The notes: generated by a model not told the origin, from the letters alone. DNA of 64,000 bases from Dechloromonas denitrificans (GCF_020510665.1 NZ_CP075187.1:3045001-3109000); one strand, 5' to 3'; counted from the stretch's first letter, positions 42,806-53,285 are shown. Translations and numbers: made by a program.

Positions 42806-43696
42806 TTACTGATCGCCCGCTAGGGTCGAAGCAGGGTTCTTGAAGCGCAAACTGTAGGTAAAAACCTCTTTCGAACAAACGTCGATACAACGGCCACAGT
42901 TCGTACAATCAGCCGACAGGATCATCGGCCCGACGCCTTTGGCCTCGCCTTTCAAGGCCGGACGAATCACCTGCGGCTCGGGGCAAACCTCGAAGCAATC
43001 CATGCAGTCGTTGCACGCCACGCGGGCCGGGGCCGAAACGCGCAGCAGACTGCGCCGACCCAGCAGGTTGTAGAAAGCGCCGACCGGACAGAGTCGACCG
43101 CACCAGCCGCGACTCATCACAAAGAGATCGAACAGGAAAACCGAAAGTACCACGGTCCACGCTGCTCCCAGGCCGAAAATCAACCCGCGATGCAGCATCG
43201 AGATCGGGTTGATCAGTTCCCACAAAACCACGCCCGTCAAGGCCGAACCGACCAGCGTCATGCCCAGAATCCAGTAACGGGTCTGCCGCGACAGATGCAC
43301 GCTGCCCTTGATGCCAAGGCGATCACGTAGCCAGCCGGCAGTATCGGTCACAACATTCACCGGGCAAACCCAACTGCAGTAAACCCGCCCCCCGACCAGA
43401 AAGTAGAACAAGGCCACAATCGCCATCCCGATCAAGCCCAGCGTTTCCGGCACATGGCCGGCAACCATCGACTGCAGGGCGACATACGGATCGGTCAGCG
43501 GCAGTACATCAAGCGTGTAGCTGTAGTTCAAATTGCCTTTGACCACCCAGATACCGGCCAGAGGGCCGAGCAGGAAGAGGCCGAGGATACTGAATTGCGA
43601 CACCCGGCGCAGGATCAGCCAGCGGTAGGCACGCCACCAGCCTTTTTCCTCGACGGCCTCGGCGCCAATGCGTTTTTTATGGCGAATCTGGCTCAT
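42806..43696 (-). CDS. napH: NapH-type quinol dehydrogenase membrane component
   Basis: This 296-residue membrane protein has four or more helices (for example [18 protein letters not shown] and [18 protein letters not shown]), two CxxxCP motifs on the cytoplasmic side (CSWVCPVN and CGRLCPVG), and a C-terminal double ferredoxin-like cluster ([14 protein letters not shown] and [15 protein letters not shown]). With NapG it passes electrons from ubiquinol to periplasmic nitrate reductase. Its ATG overlaps the napG stop by four bases (43693-43696). No napA or napB is in the window; napGH may serve another periplasmic reductase. Confidence 0.93.
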   Translation of the reverse strand: MSQIRHKKRIGAEAVEEKGWWRAYRWLILRRVSQFSILGLFLLGPLAGIWVVKGNLNYSYTLDVLPLTDPYVALQSMVAGHVPETLGLIGMAIVALFYFLVGGRVYCSWVCPVNVVTDTAGWLRDRLGIKGSVHLSRQTRYWILGMTLVGSALTGVVLWELINPISMLHRGLIFGLGAAWTVVLSVFLFDLFVMSRGWCGRLCPVGAFYNLLGRRSLLRVSAPARVACNDCMDCFEVCPEPQVIRPALKGEAKGVGPMILSADCTNCGRCIDVCSKEVFTYSLRFKNPASTLAGDQ

Positions 43697-44565
43697 GGCT
43701 TTTCTCCCAGACCAGGGGGATGACTGGGCACTGCCCCGGCCTCGCTGCCGGGCAAACCACGGGCCGGTGCTGTCTGGCCGCTGGCCGGGTCGTAGTGACC
43801 AGGCAGGACGGCGCCCTCAGGTACGCGATCGGGCAGGTCGATCAATTTGGATTCATCCATCAATGAATGGCCCGCTTTCTTTTGCTCGTCCCAACCCACG
43901 CGATAGTGGTGCCCCAACTCGCCCTTGGCCAACTTGGGCGGCAGGACGCGAATCGCAGCCTCTTCCAGCACACATGATTTTTCGCATTTGCCGCAGCCCG
44001 TGCAGTGTTCGGAATGAACGGTCGGCAGGAACATGGCATGCCGACCGGTGCGCTGGTTGGGCTGCAAATCAAGCGTGATGGCCTTGTCGATGACCGGGCA
44101 GACGCGATAACAGACATCGCAGCGCAAGCCGAGGAAATTGAGGCAGGTTTCGTGGTCGATCAGCACCGCGACACCCATTTTGGCCTTGTTGATATCGGTC
44201 AGTTGATGGTCGAGGGCCTTGGTCGGACAAGCCTTGATGCAAGGAATGTCCTCGCACATTTCGCAGGGAATGTTGCGCGCCGTGAAGTAAGGCGTACCGG
44301 TGGCCACCGGTGTTTCCGGCTTGGCCAGTTCCAGCGTGTTGTACGGGCAATCGCGCACGCACAGGCCGCAGCGGATGCAGGCGCCGAGAAAATCGTCCTC
44401 CGGCAGTGCGCCAGGTGGCCGCAATGCCAGGGCGGGCAAGGCTTTCGATTGTTTGGCGTAGAGCCCGAGTCCAAGGCCGAGCATCCCGACACCGCAGGCC
44501 ATCCGGGCTGAATCGAAGAGAAACTGGCGGCGCGCCGCACCGTTTTTGGGGGAATTTTTTGTCAT
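43693..44565 (-). CDS. napG: NapG-type ferredoxin quinol dehydrogenase
   Basis: This 290-residue protein has a Tat-type signal ([20 protein letters not shown] with the twin Arg) and four 4Fe-4S clusters ([35 protein letters not shown] and [11 protein letters not shown]). It works in the periplasm with NapH as a quinol-oxidising electron-transfer pair. ATG 44565 is favoured over ATG 44577 because GGAAAG lies just upstream. The C-terminal tail after [15 protein letters not shown] is rich in Pro and Gly and longer than in most relatives. Confidence 0.92.
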   Translation of the reverse strand: MTKNSPKNGAARRQFLFDSARMACGVGMLGLGLGLYAKQSKALPALALRPPGALPEDDFLGACIRCGLCVRDCPYNTLELAKPETPVATGTPYFTARNIPCEMCEDIPCIKACPTKALDHQLTDINKAKMGVAVLIDHETCLNFLGLRCDVCYRVCPVIDKAITLDLQPNQRTGRHAMFLPTVHSEHCTGCGKCEKSCVLEEAAIRVLPPKLAKGELGHHYRVGWDEQKKAGHSLMDESKLIDLPDRVPEGAVLPGHYDPASGQTAPARGLPGSEAGAVPSHPPGLGEKP

Positions 44566-44662
44566 GGCTTTCCACATTCATGCCGCAAGCGGGCTCGACG
44601 ACCGAGGCCGATTTTGACCCGCGTAATTTACGCTTATAAGCGTTTAATGGTTTTAGCCCAGA

Positions 44663-45424
44663 TCAAGCGAAACGCAATACTTGTTGCGCATTCAGACGGC
44701 TGGCCGCGATGATTTCACCACGCGGCAAGTTGCGTAATTCAGCCAGCACATCGACGATCGCCGACAGTTGTGCCGGCGTATTGCGCCCCCGGTCAAGCCA
44801 GGCGGGCGGAATATCCGGCGCATCGGTTTCGAGGACAATGGCGTCCAGCGGCAACTCGGCGGCCAGCGCCCGGATACGGGTTGAGCCGCTGTAGCTCATG
44901 GCGCCACCAAAACCGAGCTTGAAACCCAGCTTGATGAATTCATCAGCCTGCTGACGACTGCCATTGAAGGCGTGGGCAATGCCACCCGACACACGAATCC
45001 GGCGCAACTGCTTGAGAATCGGGTCGATCGAGCGGCGCACATGGAGAATCACCGGCAGCTTGAACTCGCGGGCCAGTTTGAGTTGTTCAACAAAAAAATG
45101 CGTCTGACGGTCCGGGTCGAGATCAGGCACGTAACCATCCAGGCCGATTTCACCCACGGCGACTGGCCGCTCGGACTCAAGCCAGTGTCGCACCGTCGCC
45201 AGATCGGACTCCTGCGCTGCCATGACGTACAGCGGGTGAATCCCGTACGCCGCATGACAGCCGGGATAGCGCGCAACGACGGATTGCAGCCTGGCGAAGC
45301 CGTCGACCGCGACACCCGGCACAACGATCTGCCCGATGCCGGCCGCCAGTGCGGCGGCATGCACTGCATCGCGATCGGCCTCGAACTCAACCGCATCGAG
45401 ATGGCAATGGGTGTCGATCAGCAT
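44663..45424 (-). CDS. TatD-family metal-dependent hydrolase
   Basis: This 253-residue TIM-barrel hydrolase shows the metal ligands in order: IDTHCHLDAVEF, VGEIGLDG, VILHVRRS, IAHAFNG and LETDAPDIPP. TatD enzymes are DNases, or in some cases D-aminoacyl-tRNA or RNA processing hydrolases, in the cytoplasm. It overlaps the start of the region after dadA by 7 bp (45418-45424), so it belongs to the minus-strand run from spoT to napH. The exact paralog (TatD, YcfH or YjjV) is not certain. Confidence 0.9.
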   Translation of the reverse strand: MLIDTHCHLDAVEFEADRDAVHAAALAAGIGQIVVPGVAVDGFARLQSVVARYPGCHAAYGIHPLYVMAAQESDLATVRHWLESERPVAVGEIGLDGYVPDLDPDRQTHFFVEQLKLAREFKLPVILHVRRSIDPILKQLRRIRVSGGIAHAFNGSRQQADEFIKLGFKLGFGGAMSYSGSTRIRALAAELPLDAIVLETDAPDIPPAWLDRGRNTPAQLSAIVDVLAELRNLPRGEIIAASRLNAQQVLRFA

Positions 45425-46671
45425 CGAATAAAGGGGAAATCCGGCTCGGCGCGTCGGCCGCTGATCAGATCGGCCAAGGCAGCCGCGGAACCGCAGGCCA
45501 TCGTCCAGCCCAGCGTACCGTGGCCAGTATTAAGCCACAGATTGCCGTAGCGGCTGCGCCCGATGCAAGGCACATTCGAGGGCGTCGCCGGACGCAGGCC
45601 GGTCCAGAATACCGGCTCGCCATCGGCCTTGAGTTCGGGAAAAAGCTGGCGCGTCCGTTTCATCAAAGCGGCACAGCGAACCGGGTTGAGCTCAAGGTTA
45701 TAACCGTTGAACTCAGCCGTGCCGGCAATTCTCAAGCGCTTGCCGAGCCGGGAAAAAACAATCTTGTGTTCATCGTCGGTAATGCTGACCATCGGGGCCT
45801 GCGCATCGTCGGCCAGCGGCAATGTGGCCGAATAGCCCTTGGCCGGATAAACCGGCAGCCCGATCCCCAGCGGCTTGAGCAACAAAGGCGAGTAGCTGCC
45901 CAAAGCCAGCACATAGGCATCGGCCGTCAGCAATTCCGAACTCCGCTCGCTGCGCACCAGAACCCCGGCAATTTGCCCGCCGGCCGGCGCGATGCGGTCG
46001 ACCGTCCAACCATGCTGAAAATCAACACCGGCGGCCTTCGCATGAGCCGCCAGTTGACGGGTGAATTGATGGGCGTCGCCGGATTCGTCGGACTGCGTGT
46101 AATCGCCGCCAATCAACAAGGAACGGGCGCCAGCCAGCGCCGGTTCGATTTTGAGGCATTGATCGACGTCGACCGTGTCACGATCCAGACCAAACTCGCG
46201 CATCAGCCGGGCCGCTTCAACCGCCCGGCCAAACTCTTCGTGATCGGTGTAGATATGCAGGATGCCGCGTTCGAGCTGATCGTAGTCGAGCGCCAGCTCC
46301 TTGCGCAGTTCCTGCAGGCAGCCCCGGCTGTAAAGCGCCAGGGCGACGATTGCGGCAATGTTGCGCCGTGTCCGGCCCGGCAAACACTCGGCCAGAAAGC
46401 GCAGGCCCCAGCCCAACTGGGCCGGATCGGCCCGCCAGCGCCAGAGCAAGGGTGCATCTTCGCGCCCCAGCCACTTGATGACGCGCGGCAAAACATGCGG
46501 ATTGGCCCACGGTTCGGCATGCGACACGGAAATCTGGCCGCCATTGGCAAAGCTGGTTTCGTTACCAGCCACCGGCTGGCGATCCACCACCGTCACCTCA
46601 TGCCCGGCCTTGGCCAGATACCATGCACTCGCCGTGCCGACAACGCCGGCGCCCAGCACGAGAACCTTCAA
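45418..46671 (-). CDS. dadA: D-amino acid dehydrogenase small subunit
   Basis: This 417-residue flavoprotein has the FAD-binding dinucleotide loop at the very start (VLVLGAGVVGTASAWYLAKA) and ANGGQISVSHAEPWANP, then PLLLKPLGIGLPVYPAKGYS and GLRPATPSNVPCIG, all typical of DadA. It oxidises D-amino acids such as D-alanine to keto acids and feeds electrons to quinones at the inner membrane. It overlaps the spoT stop by four bases (46668-46671). No alanine racemase gene (dadX) is next to it. Confidence 0.93.
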   Translation of the reverse strand: MKVLVLGAGVVGTASAWYLAKAGHEVTVVDRQPVAGNETSFANGGQISVSHAEPWANPHVLPRVIKWLGREDAPLLWRWRADPAQLGWGLRFLAECLPGRTRRNIAAIVALALYSRGCLQELRKELALDYDQLERGILHIYTDHEEFGRAVEAARLMREFGLDRDTVDVDQCLKIEPALAGARSLLIGGDYTQSDESGDAHQFTRQLAAHAKAAGVDFQHGWTVDRIAPAGGQIAGVLVRSERSSELLTADAYVLALGSYSPLLLKPLGIGLPVYPAKGYSATLPLADDAQAPMVSITDDEHKIVFSRLGKRLRIAGTAEFNGYNLELNPVRCAALMKRTRQLFPELKADGEPVFWTGLRPATPSNVPCIGRSRYGNLWLNTGHGTLGWTMACGSAAALADLISGRRAEPDFPFIRC

Positions 46672-48821
46672 GCGTCGCCTCCCCTTTCACGGATGATGCG
46701 CGTGACTTCGGGAATATGGCGCATGCCGCGCATGACGGCCGCCAGGTGATTGCGATGGGCAACCTGGATGGTGAAGCGGAGCAGCGTGAACAGGCGCTCC
46801 GGGTCAGCGTCCATCGCCACATGTTCGATGTTCGAACCGGCCTCGGCAATGGCTGCCGCCACCTGGGCCAGCACACCGCGCGTATTCTTGACCTCGACCC
46901 GGATGCGGATATCGAACAACTTGCCTTCTTCCGGCTCCCATTCGACATCGATCCACTTTTGCGGCTCGGCCGAGCGCGATTTGCGGATCGTCGGGCAATC
47001 GTGCGTGTGAATGATCAGGCCGCTACCCTTGCGGATCGAACCAATGATCGGATCCCCCGGAATCGGCTGACAACAATGCGCCAGCTGAATGGCCATGCCT
47101 TCGGTCCCGTGGATCGCCAGGGCCAGGCCATTGGGCGAACCACCCGCCATATCCTCACGCGCCAGCAGGCGGCGGGCCACAACGGAAGGCAGGCGCTTGC
47201 CGAGACCGATGTCGGTATACAGCTCCTCGATCGACTTCTGGCCACCCGCCTTGACCAACTGGTCCCAGGCATCGGTCGGAATCGAAATCGGCACCACGCC
47301 GAGGGCCAGCAACTCCTGGCGCAGCAGACGCTCGCCGAGACGGGCCGACTCTTCGTTCTGCATCGTCCGCAGGTAATGACGGATCTTGCTGCGCGCCCGG
47401 CCGGTCTTGATATAACTCAGCCAGATCGGATTCGGGCTGGACTGGGCCGAGGTGATGATCTCGACCAGATCGCCATTGCGCAACTCGGTGCGCAGCGGGG
47501 CAAGCTCGTGATTGACGCGGGCGGCCGAGCAATGATGACCAACGTCGGTATGCACTGCGTAGGCAAAGTCGACCACGGTGGCGCCCTGCGGCAGCGCCAT
47601 GATCTTGCCCTTGGGCGTGAAGACGTAAACCTCGTCGGGAAACAGGTCGATCTTGACGTTCTCGAAGAACTCAGCCGAGTCGCCGCTCTGCATTTCGAGC
47701 AGCGACTGCAGCCATTTATGCGTCTTGATCTGCAGATCGGCGCCGCTTTCCTCGATATCCTTGTACAGCCAGTGCGCCGCGACACCTTCCTGGGCAACGT
47801 GGTGCATTTCCTGGGTACGGATCTGGACTTCAACCGGCGTGCCGTAAGGCCCGATCAAGGTGGTATGCAGCGACTGGTAGCCATTGGCCTTGGGAATCGC
47901 CACGTAATCCTTGAACTTGCCGGGCACCGGCTTGTACAGGCCATGCAGCGCCCCCAGGGCGAGATAGCAGGTCGGCACGTTGTCGACCACGACCCGGAAA
48001 CCGTAGATATCCAGCACCTGCGAAAACGACAGGCGCTTGTCCTTCATCTTGCAGAAAATCGAGTACAAACTCTTTTCGCGGCCGAACACATCGGCCCGCA
48101 AGCCTGCCGAGTCGAGCTTGCCCTTGATCCCGTCGAGAATGCGGGTGAGCAATTCCTTGCGGTTGCCGCGCGCCGCCTTGAGCGCCCGGGCCAGCACTTC
48201 GGCACGATGCGGATGGATCAGCTTGAAGCAGATGTCCTGCAACTCGCGATAGAGCTTGTTCAAGCCCAGACGCAGTGCGATCGGCGCGTAAATATCGAGG
48301 GTTTCTTCAGCAATCCGCCGACGCTTGTCGAGGCGCATGGCCGACATGGTCTGCAGATTGTGCTGGCGGTCGGCCAGCTTGATCAGCACGACGCGCAGAT
48401 CGCGCGCCATGGCCATCAGCATCTTGCGGAAGTTTTCCGCCTGCGCTTCCTGATAGGAAGCGAATTCCATCTTGTCGAGCTTGGACAGGCCGTCGACCAG
48501 TTCAGCGACTTCCTTGCCGAATTTTTCGGCCAGCTCGCGCTTCGTGGTTCCCGTATCTTCGAGTACATCGTGGAGCAGCGCAGCGGCAACAGCATCGCCA
48601 TCCATGCGCCACTCGACGACGGCACCGGCAACTGCCAGCGGATGCGTGATGTAAGCCTCGCCGGACATGCGCTTCTGATTGGCATGCGCACGTGCGGCAA
48701 AGGCGTAGGCCGCCTTGATGCGGTCTACATCAGCCTGACCCAGATAGTCGAGGCTATCGAGGAAAACCCGGTAGGCGGGTTCCTCGGAAATTGGCGGCAG
48801 AGGTGACGGCACGGAATCCAT
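46668..48821 (-). CDS. spoT: Bifunctional (p)ppGpp synthetase/hydrolase
   Basis: This 717-residue protein has an N-terminal HD hydrolase (ALLHDVLEDTG with the His-Asp pair, KLADRQHN), the nucleotidyl synthetase domain (DIYGFRVVVDNVPTCY), a TGS domain (DEVYVFTPKGKIMALP), a zinc-finger-like region and a C-terminal ACT domain (VKNTRGVLAQVAAAIAEAGS). It makes and degrades the stringent-response alarmone. The HD residues are intact, so it is of the SpoT/Rel type, not the synthetase-only RelA. It precedes dadA and follows rpoZ, the usual order with gmk-rpoZ in betaproteobacteria. Confidence 0.95.
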   Translation of the reverse strand: MDSVPSPLPPISEEPAYRVFLDSLDYLGQADVDRIKAAYAFAARAHANQKRMSGEAYITHPLAVAGAVVEWRMDGDAVAAALLHDVLEDTGTTKRELAEKFGKEVAELVDGLSKLDKMEFASYQEAQAENFRKMLMAMARDLRVVLIKLADRQHNLQTMSAMRLDKRRRIAEETLDIYAPIALRLGLNKLYRELQDICFKLIHPHRAEVLARALKAARGNRKELLTRILDGIKGKLDSAGLRADVFGREKSLYSIFCKMKDKRLSFSQVLDIYGFRVVVDNVPTCYLALGALHGLYKPVPGKFKDYVAIPKANGYQSLHTTLIGPYGTPVEVQIRTQEMHHVAQEGVAAHWLYKDIEESGADLQIKTHKWLQSLLEMQSGDSAEFFENVKIDLFPDEVYVFTPKGKIMALPQGATVVDFAYAVHTDVGHHCSAARVNHELAPLRTELRNGDLVEIITSAQSSPNPIWLSYIKTGRARSKIRHYLRTMQNEESARLGERLLRQELLALGVVPISIPTDAWDQLVKAGGQKSIEELYTDIGLGKRLPSVVARRLLAREDMAGGSPNGLALAIHGTEGMAIQLAHCCQPIPGDPIIGSIRKGSGLIIHTHDCPTIRKSRSAEPQKWIDVEWEPEEGKLFDIRIRVEVKNTRGVLAQVAAAIAEAGSNIEHVAMDADPERLFTLLRFTIQVAHRNHLAAVMRGMRHIPEVTRIIRERGGDA

Positions 48822-48842
48822 CAGTCTTCACCGCCTGTTGCT

Positions 48843-49049
48843 TCAGCCCTGACCGCGGTTGAGCACTTCGATACCGATCTTGCCAAGCGACATTTCGCGC
48901 AGGGCAACAACCGTCGGCTTGTGCTTCTCAGCGTCGACCAGCGGCGTGGCGCCATTGGCCAGCTGGCGGGCACGGTGGGCAGCAGCCAGAGTCATCTGGA
49001 AGCGATTCGGGATCAATTTCAGGCAGTCATCAACGGTAACGCGGGCCAT
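48843..49049 (-). CDS. rpoZ: RNA polymerase omega subunit
   Basis: This 68-residue protein begins [18 protein letters not shown] and has [13 protein letters not shown], the conserved omega core that wraps the beta' C terminus in RNA polymerase and takes part in ppGpp binding. It lies 16 bp after gmk and 21 bp before spoT on the same strand. It is a little shorter than in E. coli (91) but normal for betaproteobacteria. Confidence 0.95.
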   Translation of the reverse strand: MARVTVDDCLKLIPNRFQMTLAAAHRARQLANGATPLVDAEKHKPTVVALREMSLGKIGIEVLNRGQG

Positions 49050-49065
49050 GGTAAAACCTCAAAAA

Positions 49066-49674
49066 TCAGAACAATCGTGCAAAAAGGGCGGCGTGTCGTG
49101 CACGCTGAGCCCCAAGGCTCAGGCGGGAAGCACGCACTATCGAGCGCAAATCGTCGAGCGCCTGCTCCAAACAGTCGTTAATAATAACATAGTCGAATTC
49201 GCCGACATGGCGCATCTCGGCCTGTGCCGCGGCCAGCCGGCGGGCAATCACCTCTGCGGCATCGGTTCCGCGACCGGTCAGGCGGCGGGTCAGCTCTTCC
49301 ATCGACGGAGGCAGGATGAAGATACCGATGGCCTCCGGAAACAACTGGCGAACCTGCTGGGCGCCCTGCCAGTCGATTTCGAGCAAAACGTCGCGGTCGA
49401 CCGCAAGTTGATCGGCAATCCACTTTTTCGACGTGCCGTAGTAATTGCCATGCACTTCGGCCCACTCGAGGAACTCCTCACGGGCGATCATGGCGCGAAA
49501 CGCTTCCGCCGCGACGAAATGGTATTCGCGACCATTCTCTTCTCCCGGACGCGGCGCGCGCGTCGTGTAGGAGATGGAGAGATTGACCGCCTTTTCCTGT
49601 TCGAGCAGCAGGCGGACCAAGGTGGTTTTTCCCGCCCCCGAAGGTGCGGCTACAACATAGAGATTTCCAGCCAT
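49066..49674 (-). CDS. gmk: Guanylate kinase
   Basis: This 202-residue enzyme phosphorylates GMP to GDP. The P-loop is VAAPSGAGKTTLVRLLL near residues 8-24, and the GMP-binding SISYTTRAPRPGEENG and GREYHFV follow. LLEIDWQGAQQVRQ and IFILPPSMEEL complete the kinase fold. It heads the gmk-rpoZ-spoT run, with yicC 80 bp upstream on the same strand. Confidence 0.96.
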   Translation of the reverse strand: MAGNLYVVAAPSGAGKTTLVRLLLEQEKAVNLSISYTTRAPRPGEENGREYHFVAAEAFRAMIAREEFLEWAEVHGNYYGTSKKWIADQLAVDRDVLLEIDWQGAQQVRQLFPEAIGIFILPPSMEELTRRLTGRGTDAAEVIARRLAAAQAEMRHVGEFDYVIINDCLEQALDDLRSIVRASRLSLGAQRARHAALFARLF

Positions 49675-49753
49675 CGGCGAAATTCCAATCCAGGTTATTC
49701 GTGCATCCCGGCCAAGGCATCACCAAGCCGGGACACTGATCAGACAGTCCGGC

Positions 49754-50620
49754 TTATTCCAGGTTCTGGATCTGCTCGCGCATTTGCTCGATCAGCAGCT
49801 TGAGATCCATCGATGCTTGCGACACTTCGGTAATCGCCGATTTCGAACCGAGCGTATTGGCTTCGCGGTTGAGTTCCTGCATCAGGAAATCCAGGCGCTT
49901 GCCGCTGGCTCCACCCTGCTTGAGCACACGTTCGACTTCATCGAGATGCGTGTTGAGGCGGGAAATTTCCTCTGCCACGTCGATCCGCGTCGCGAAAACG
50001 GCTATTTCCTGCAGGATGCGCTCATCGCTGGCATTGCCCAGCGCTTCGGTCAGGCGCTGGCGCAGCTTGTCGGTATAAACCGCCTGGGCTTCGGGAATGC
50101 GCGGCGCAACGCGACGGACGATGTCGCGCATGGCATTGACGCGGTCGACGATCATGGCGGCCAGTTTTTCACCTTCACGTCCACGACTGGCGGCAAACTC
50201 TTCCAGCACTTCACGGGCCAGTGCCAGCACCGGCGCACCGAAGGCGGCAAAATCGATCGACTGGTCACCGAACATGCCGGGCCAGCGCAAAACATCATTG
50301 ACCGACAGCGGTCGGGCGTCCGGCATTTCATCGCGTACGCGCTGGTTGAGCGACTTGAGCGAGGCCAGCAGATCGCCGTTCAACTCAAGCTGATCGCCCC
50401 GGCTGGCCGTTGCATTGAACGACAAGCGACACTCGACCTTGCCGCGTGAGAGGCGTGCGGCGAGCAATTCACGCAATGGCATTTCCAGCGAACGGAGTTC
50501 TTCGCTGATCCGAAAATGGAAATCGAGATAGCGGGAATTGACGCTTTTAAGTTCAAGTTGCAGCGTACCGCGCTCAATATCTCGCGTCTTGACTGCATAA
50601 CCGGTCATACTACTGATCAT
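49754..50620 (-). CDS. yicC: YicC-family endoribonuclease
   Basis: This 288-residue protein has the family opening MISSMTGYAVKTRD, the conserved LKSVNSRYLDFHFRI and the C-terminal DFLMQELNREANTLGSKS with the YicC active-site region. YicC-like proteins are RNases that act in small-RNA turnover. It is divergent from the Ser/Thr kinase gene with 77 bp between, and precedes gmk in the same direction, an order common in Proteobacteria. Confidence 0.94.
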   Translation of the reverse strand: MISSMTGYAVKTRDIERGTLQLELKSVNSRYLDFHFRISEELRSLEMPLRELLAARLSRGKVECRLSFNATASRGDQLELNGDLLASLKSLNQRVRDEMPDARPLSVNDVLRWPGMFGDQSIDFAAFGAPVLALAREVLEEFAASRGREGEKLAAMIVDRVNAMRDIVRRVAPRIPEAQAVYTDKLRQRLTEALGNASDERILQEIAVFATRIDVAEEISRLNTHLDEVERVLKQGGASGKRLDFLMQELNREANTLGSKSAITEVSQASMDLKLLIEQMREQIQNLE

Positions 50621-50697
50621 ACGAGGGGAGTCTCCAGCTTTACAGGCGGGACAACACGCCCGAAAATGCCTGAAATTGCATCATAACCGCGAGATCA

Positions 50698-51645
50698 ATG
50701 GCGCAACAAGCCAATCAGCCCCTGCCCAGTGGTCACCCGCTGGAGGAATACACGATCGACCGCCAGCTTTCGCTCGGCGGTTTTTCGATCGTCTATCTCG
50801 CCACCGATGCCGATGGAAAGCTGGTAGCAATCAAGGAATACCTGCCGAACAGCCTGGCCTTGCGGGCCAAGGGTGAAATCAGCCCGATCATTTCGGCCGA
50901 CCATGCCGGGGCTTTCCGCTATGGCATGAAATGCTTCTTCGAAGAAGGCCGTTCGCTGGCCCGGCTGTCGCACCCCAACGTGATCCGCGTGCTCAATTTT
51001 TTCCGCGCCAATGACACGGTCTACATGGTCATGGAGTATGAACACGGGCGGACCTTGCAAGAGTTCATCCAGAAACACCAGGGCCATATTTCCGAACGTT
51101 TCATCCGCAGCATCTTCACGCGCCTGCTCAACGGCCTGCGTGAAGTGCACTCGCACAAACTGCTGCACCTCGATCTCAAACCATCGAACATCTATCTGCG
51201 GACCGACAACACCCCGGTCCTGATCGACTTTGGCGCAGCCCGCCAGACGCTGTCGAGCGAACAGCCGATGCTCAAGCCGATGTACACCCCCGGCTTCGCC
51301 TCGCCTGAGCATTACGGCAGCCGGACCGACCTCGGGCCATGGAGCGACATCTACAGCGTCGGTGCCTCGATGTATGCCTGCCTGGCGGGCGTTCCGCCGC
51401 AAGCCGCCGATGAGCGCCTGAAAAAGGACACCCTGGCACCAGCGATGATGCGCTGGGAAGGGCAGTTCTCCGATCGCCTGCTGGAAATCATCGACTGGTG
51501 CCTGAACCTCAACCATCTTTATCGTCCGCAAAGCGTTTTTGCGCTGCAAAAAGCGCTGGTCGAAACCATTACACCGGCAAGCCCGAAAGTTCAGCCCAAC
51601 TGGCTGAACCGCTTTGTCGACAAAATCAGGAAGCCGAATAAATGA
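50698..51645 (+). CDS. Serine/threonine protein kinase (Hanks type)
   Basis: This 315-residue kinase has a glycine loop in LSLGGFSIVYLA, the catalytic Lys in LVAIKEYLP, the catalytic loop HLDLKPSNIYL and metal-binding DFGAARQ, then the activation segment with FASPEHYG. It has no membrane helix or sensor domain, so it is a soluble minimal kinase. Its last four bases overlap the start of the phosphatase gene (51642-51645), a co-translated kinase-phosphatase pair. It opens the plus-strand run that continues with rph, rdgB and hemW. Confidence 0.93.
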   Translation: MAQQANQPLPSGHPLEEYTIDRQLSLGGFSIVYLATDADGKLVAIKEYLPNSLALRAKGEISPIISADHAGAFRYGMKCFFEEGRSLARLSHPNVIRVLNFFRANDTVYMVMEYEHGRTLQEFIQKHQGHISERFIRSIFTRLLNGLREVHSHKLLHLDLKPSNIYLRTDNTPVLIDFGAARQTLSSEQPMLKPMYTPGFASPEHYGSRTDLGPWSDIYSVGASMYACLAGVPPQAADERLKKDTLAPAMMRWEGQFSDRLLEIIDWCLNLNHLYRPQSVFALQKALVETITPASPKVQPNWLNRFVDKIRKPNK

Positions 51646-52559
51646 GATTCACCATTTATCAGGAAAGTCGTCAGGGCGGGCGCGACAACAACGAAGACCG
51701 AACCAGTTACTGCTACTCGCGCGATGCGCTGCTGATGGTTGTCGCCGACGGCATGGGCGGGCATCACTATGGCGAGGTCGCCGCCCAGATCGCCATCCAG
51801 ACGCTGGTCAATGGCTTCCAGCGCGAAGCCTCGCCAACCCTGGCCGACCCTTTCCGCTTTCTGCAAAAGGGTTTGAACAACGCCCACCACGCGATTCTCG
51901 ACTACGCCATGCGGCACGACCTGAGCGACGCGCCGCGCACGACCTGCGTCGCCTGCATCGTCCAGGACAACGTTGCCTACTGGGCGCACGCCGGCGACTC
52001 CCGCCTCTTCCTGATGCGCGGCGGCAAGGTCATCGCCCAGACCCGCGACCACTCGCGCATTCGCCTGCTGATGGATGAAGGCATGATCACCGAAGCCCAG
52101 GCGGCCCGCCATCCCGACCGCAACAAGATCTACAGTTGCCTGGGCAGCCCGAATACGCCGGAAATCGACTTCTCCCGCAAAACCCCGCTCGAACACGGCG
52201 ATGTCGTCATGCTGTGCACCGACGGCCTGTGGGGCGTCACCTCCGGCGAGATGATGGCCATCACGCTGAAAGGCAGCACGGTACTTGAAGCGGCACCGAT
52301 GCTGCTGGCCCAGGCCGAACTCAAAGGCGGCCCGCACGGGGACAATCTGTCGATGGTTGCCTTGCATTGGGAACAAAGCTATCAACAGGACCCATCCAGC
52401 GTCATTTCAACCCAGACCATGGCGCTCGACGAATTCAACACGCAGATGGAAGAGTTCGGTCGCAATCCGGCCTTCAAGAGCGATCTGACCGAAGACGAAA
52501 TCGAAAAGGCGATTGAGGAAATCCGCAACGCCATCGACAAATACACGCCCAAAAACTAA
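51642..52559 (+). CDS. PP2C-family protein phosphatase
   Basis: This 305-residue phosphatase carries the metal motifs DNNEDR, VADGMGGHHYGEVAA, AHAGDSRLFLM, LCTDGLWG and HGDNLSMV in order. It would remove phosphates placed by the overlapping upstream kinase. A C-terminal tail (about 255-305) is acidic and not part of the catalytic fold. Ten bp separate it from rph. Confidence 0.94.
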   Translation: MRFTIYQESRQGGRDNNEDRTSYCYSRDALLMVVADGMGGHHYGEVAAQIAIQTLVNGFQREASPTLADPFRFLQKGLNNAHHAILDYAMRHDLSDAPRTTCVACIVQDNVAYWAHAGDSRLFLMRGGKVIAQTRDHSRIRLLMDEGMITEAQAARHPDRNKIYSCLGSPNTPEIDFSRKTPLEHGDVVMLCTDGLWGVTSGEMMAITLKGSTVLEAAPMLLAQAELKGGPHGDNLSMVALHWEQSYQQDPSSVISTQTMALDEFNTQMEEFGRNPAFKSDLTEDEIEKAIEEIRNAIDKYTPKN

Positions 52560-52568
52560 GGAAACACC

Positions 52569-53285
52569 ATGCGCCCCAGCCAACGCCAGCCGGACCAGCT
52601 CCGCACCGTCAAGATCACCCGCAACTTCACCCGTCACGCCGAAGGTTCGGTACTGATCGAAATGGGCGACACCCGCGTGCTGTGCACCGCCAGCGTCGAA
52701 GAAAACGTGCCGCCCTTCCTGCGTGGCAAGGGTCAAGGCTGGGTCACCGCCGAATACGGCATGCTGCCGCGCGCGACGCATACGCGCTCGGCCCGCGAAG
52801 CGGCCAAGGGCAAGCAGACTGGCCGGACCCAGGAAATACAGCGCCTGATCGGCCGCGCCCTGCGCGCCGTAGTCGATCTGAAAGCGCTCGGCGAACGCCA
52901 GATCACGCTCGATTGCGACGTGCTGCAAGCCGATGGCGGCACCCGTTGCGCCTCGATCACCGGCGCCTGGGTTGCACTCTACGAAGCCTGCGAGAAATTG
53001 GTCACTTCCGGCAAGTTGACCGCGAACCCGGTACGTGACCATGTTGCCGCGATTTCAGTCGGCATTTTCAACGGTGCGCCGGTACTCGACCTCGATTACC
53101 CGGAAGACTCCAACTGCGACACCGACATGAACGTCGTGATGACCGGTGCCGGCGGCATTGTCGAAGTTCAGGGTACGGCCGAAGGCGAGCCGTTCACCCG
53201 CCAGCAGATGAATGTCCTGGCCGATCTGGCCGAAGCCGGCATCCGTCAGCTGGTTGCCGCCCAGCAAACCGCCCTGGCGTCGTGA
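52569..53285 (+). CDS. rph: Ribonuclease PH
   Basis: This 238-residue phosphorolytic 3'-5' exoribonuclease trims tRNA 3' ends. It starts [20 protein letters not shown] and has [33 protein letters not shown] and [13 protein letters not shown] with the phosphate-binding and catalytic residues. Full length compared with the family. It is followed at once by rdgB. Confidence 0.97.
   Translation: MRPSQRQPDQLRTVKITRNFTRHAEGSVLIEMGDTRVLCTASVEENVPPFLRGKGQGWVTAEYGMLPRATHTRSAREAAKGKQTGRTQEIQRLIGRALRAVVDLKALGERQITLDCDVLQADGGTRCASITGAWVALYEACEKLVTSGKLTANPVRDHVAAISVGIFNGAPVLDLDYPEDSNCDTDMNVVMTGAGGIVEVQGTAEGEPFTRQQMNVLADLAEAGIRQLVAAQQTALAS

Noticed and set aside
45349..46749. Long plus-strand open frames opposite dadA, spoT, the sensor kinase and the ABC-F gene (45349-46749, 46623-48806, 57735-59423, 61267-62928)
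   Set aside because: They lie antisense to well-conserved genes in high-GC DNA, lack family motifs and are shadows of the real frame.
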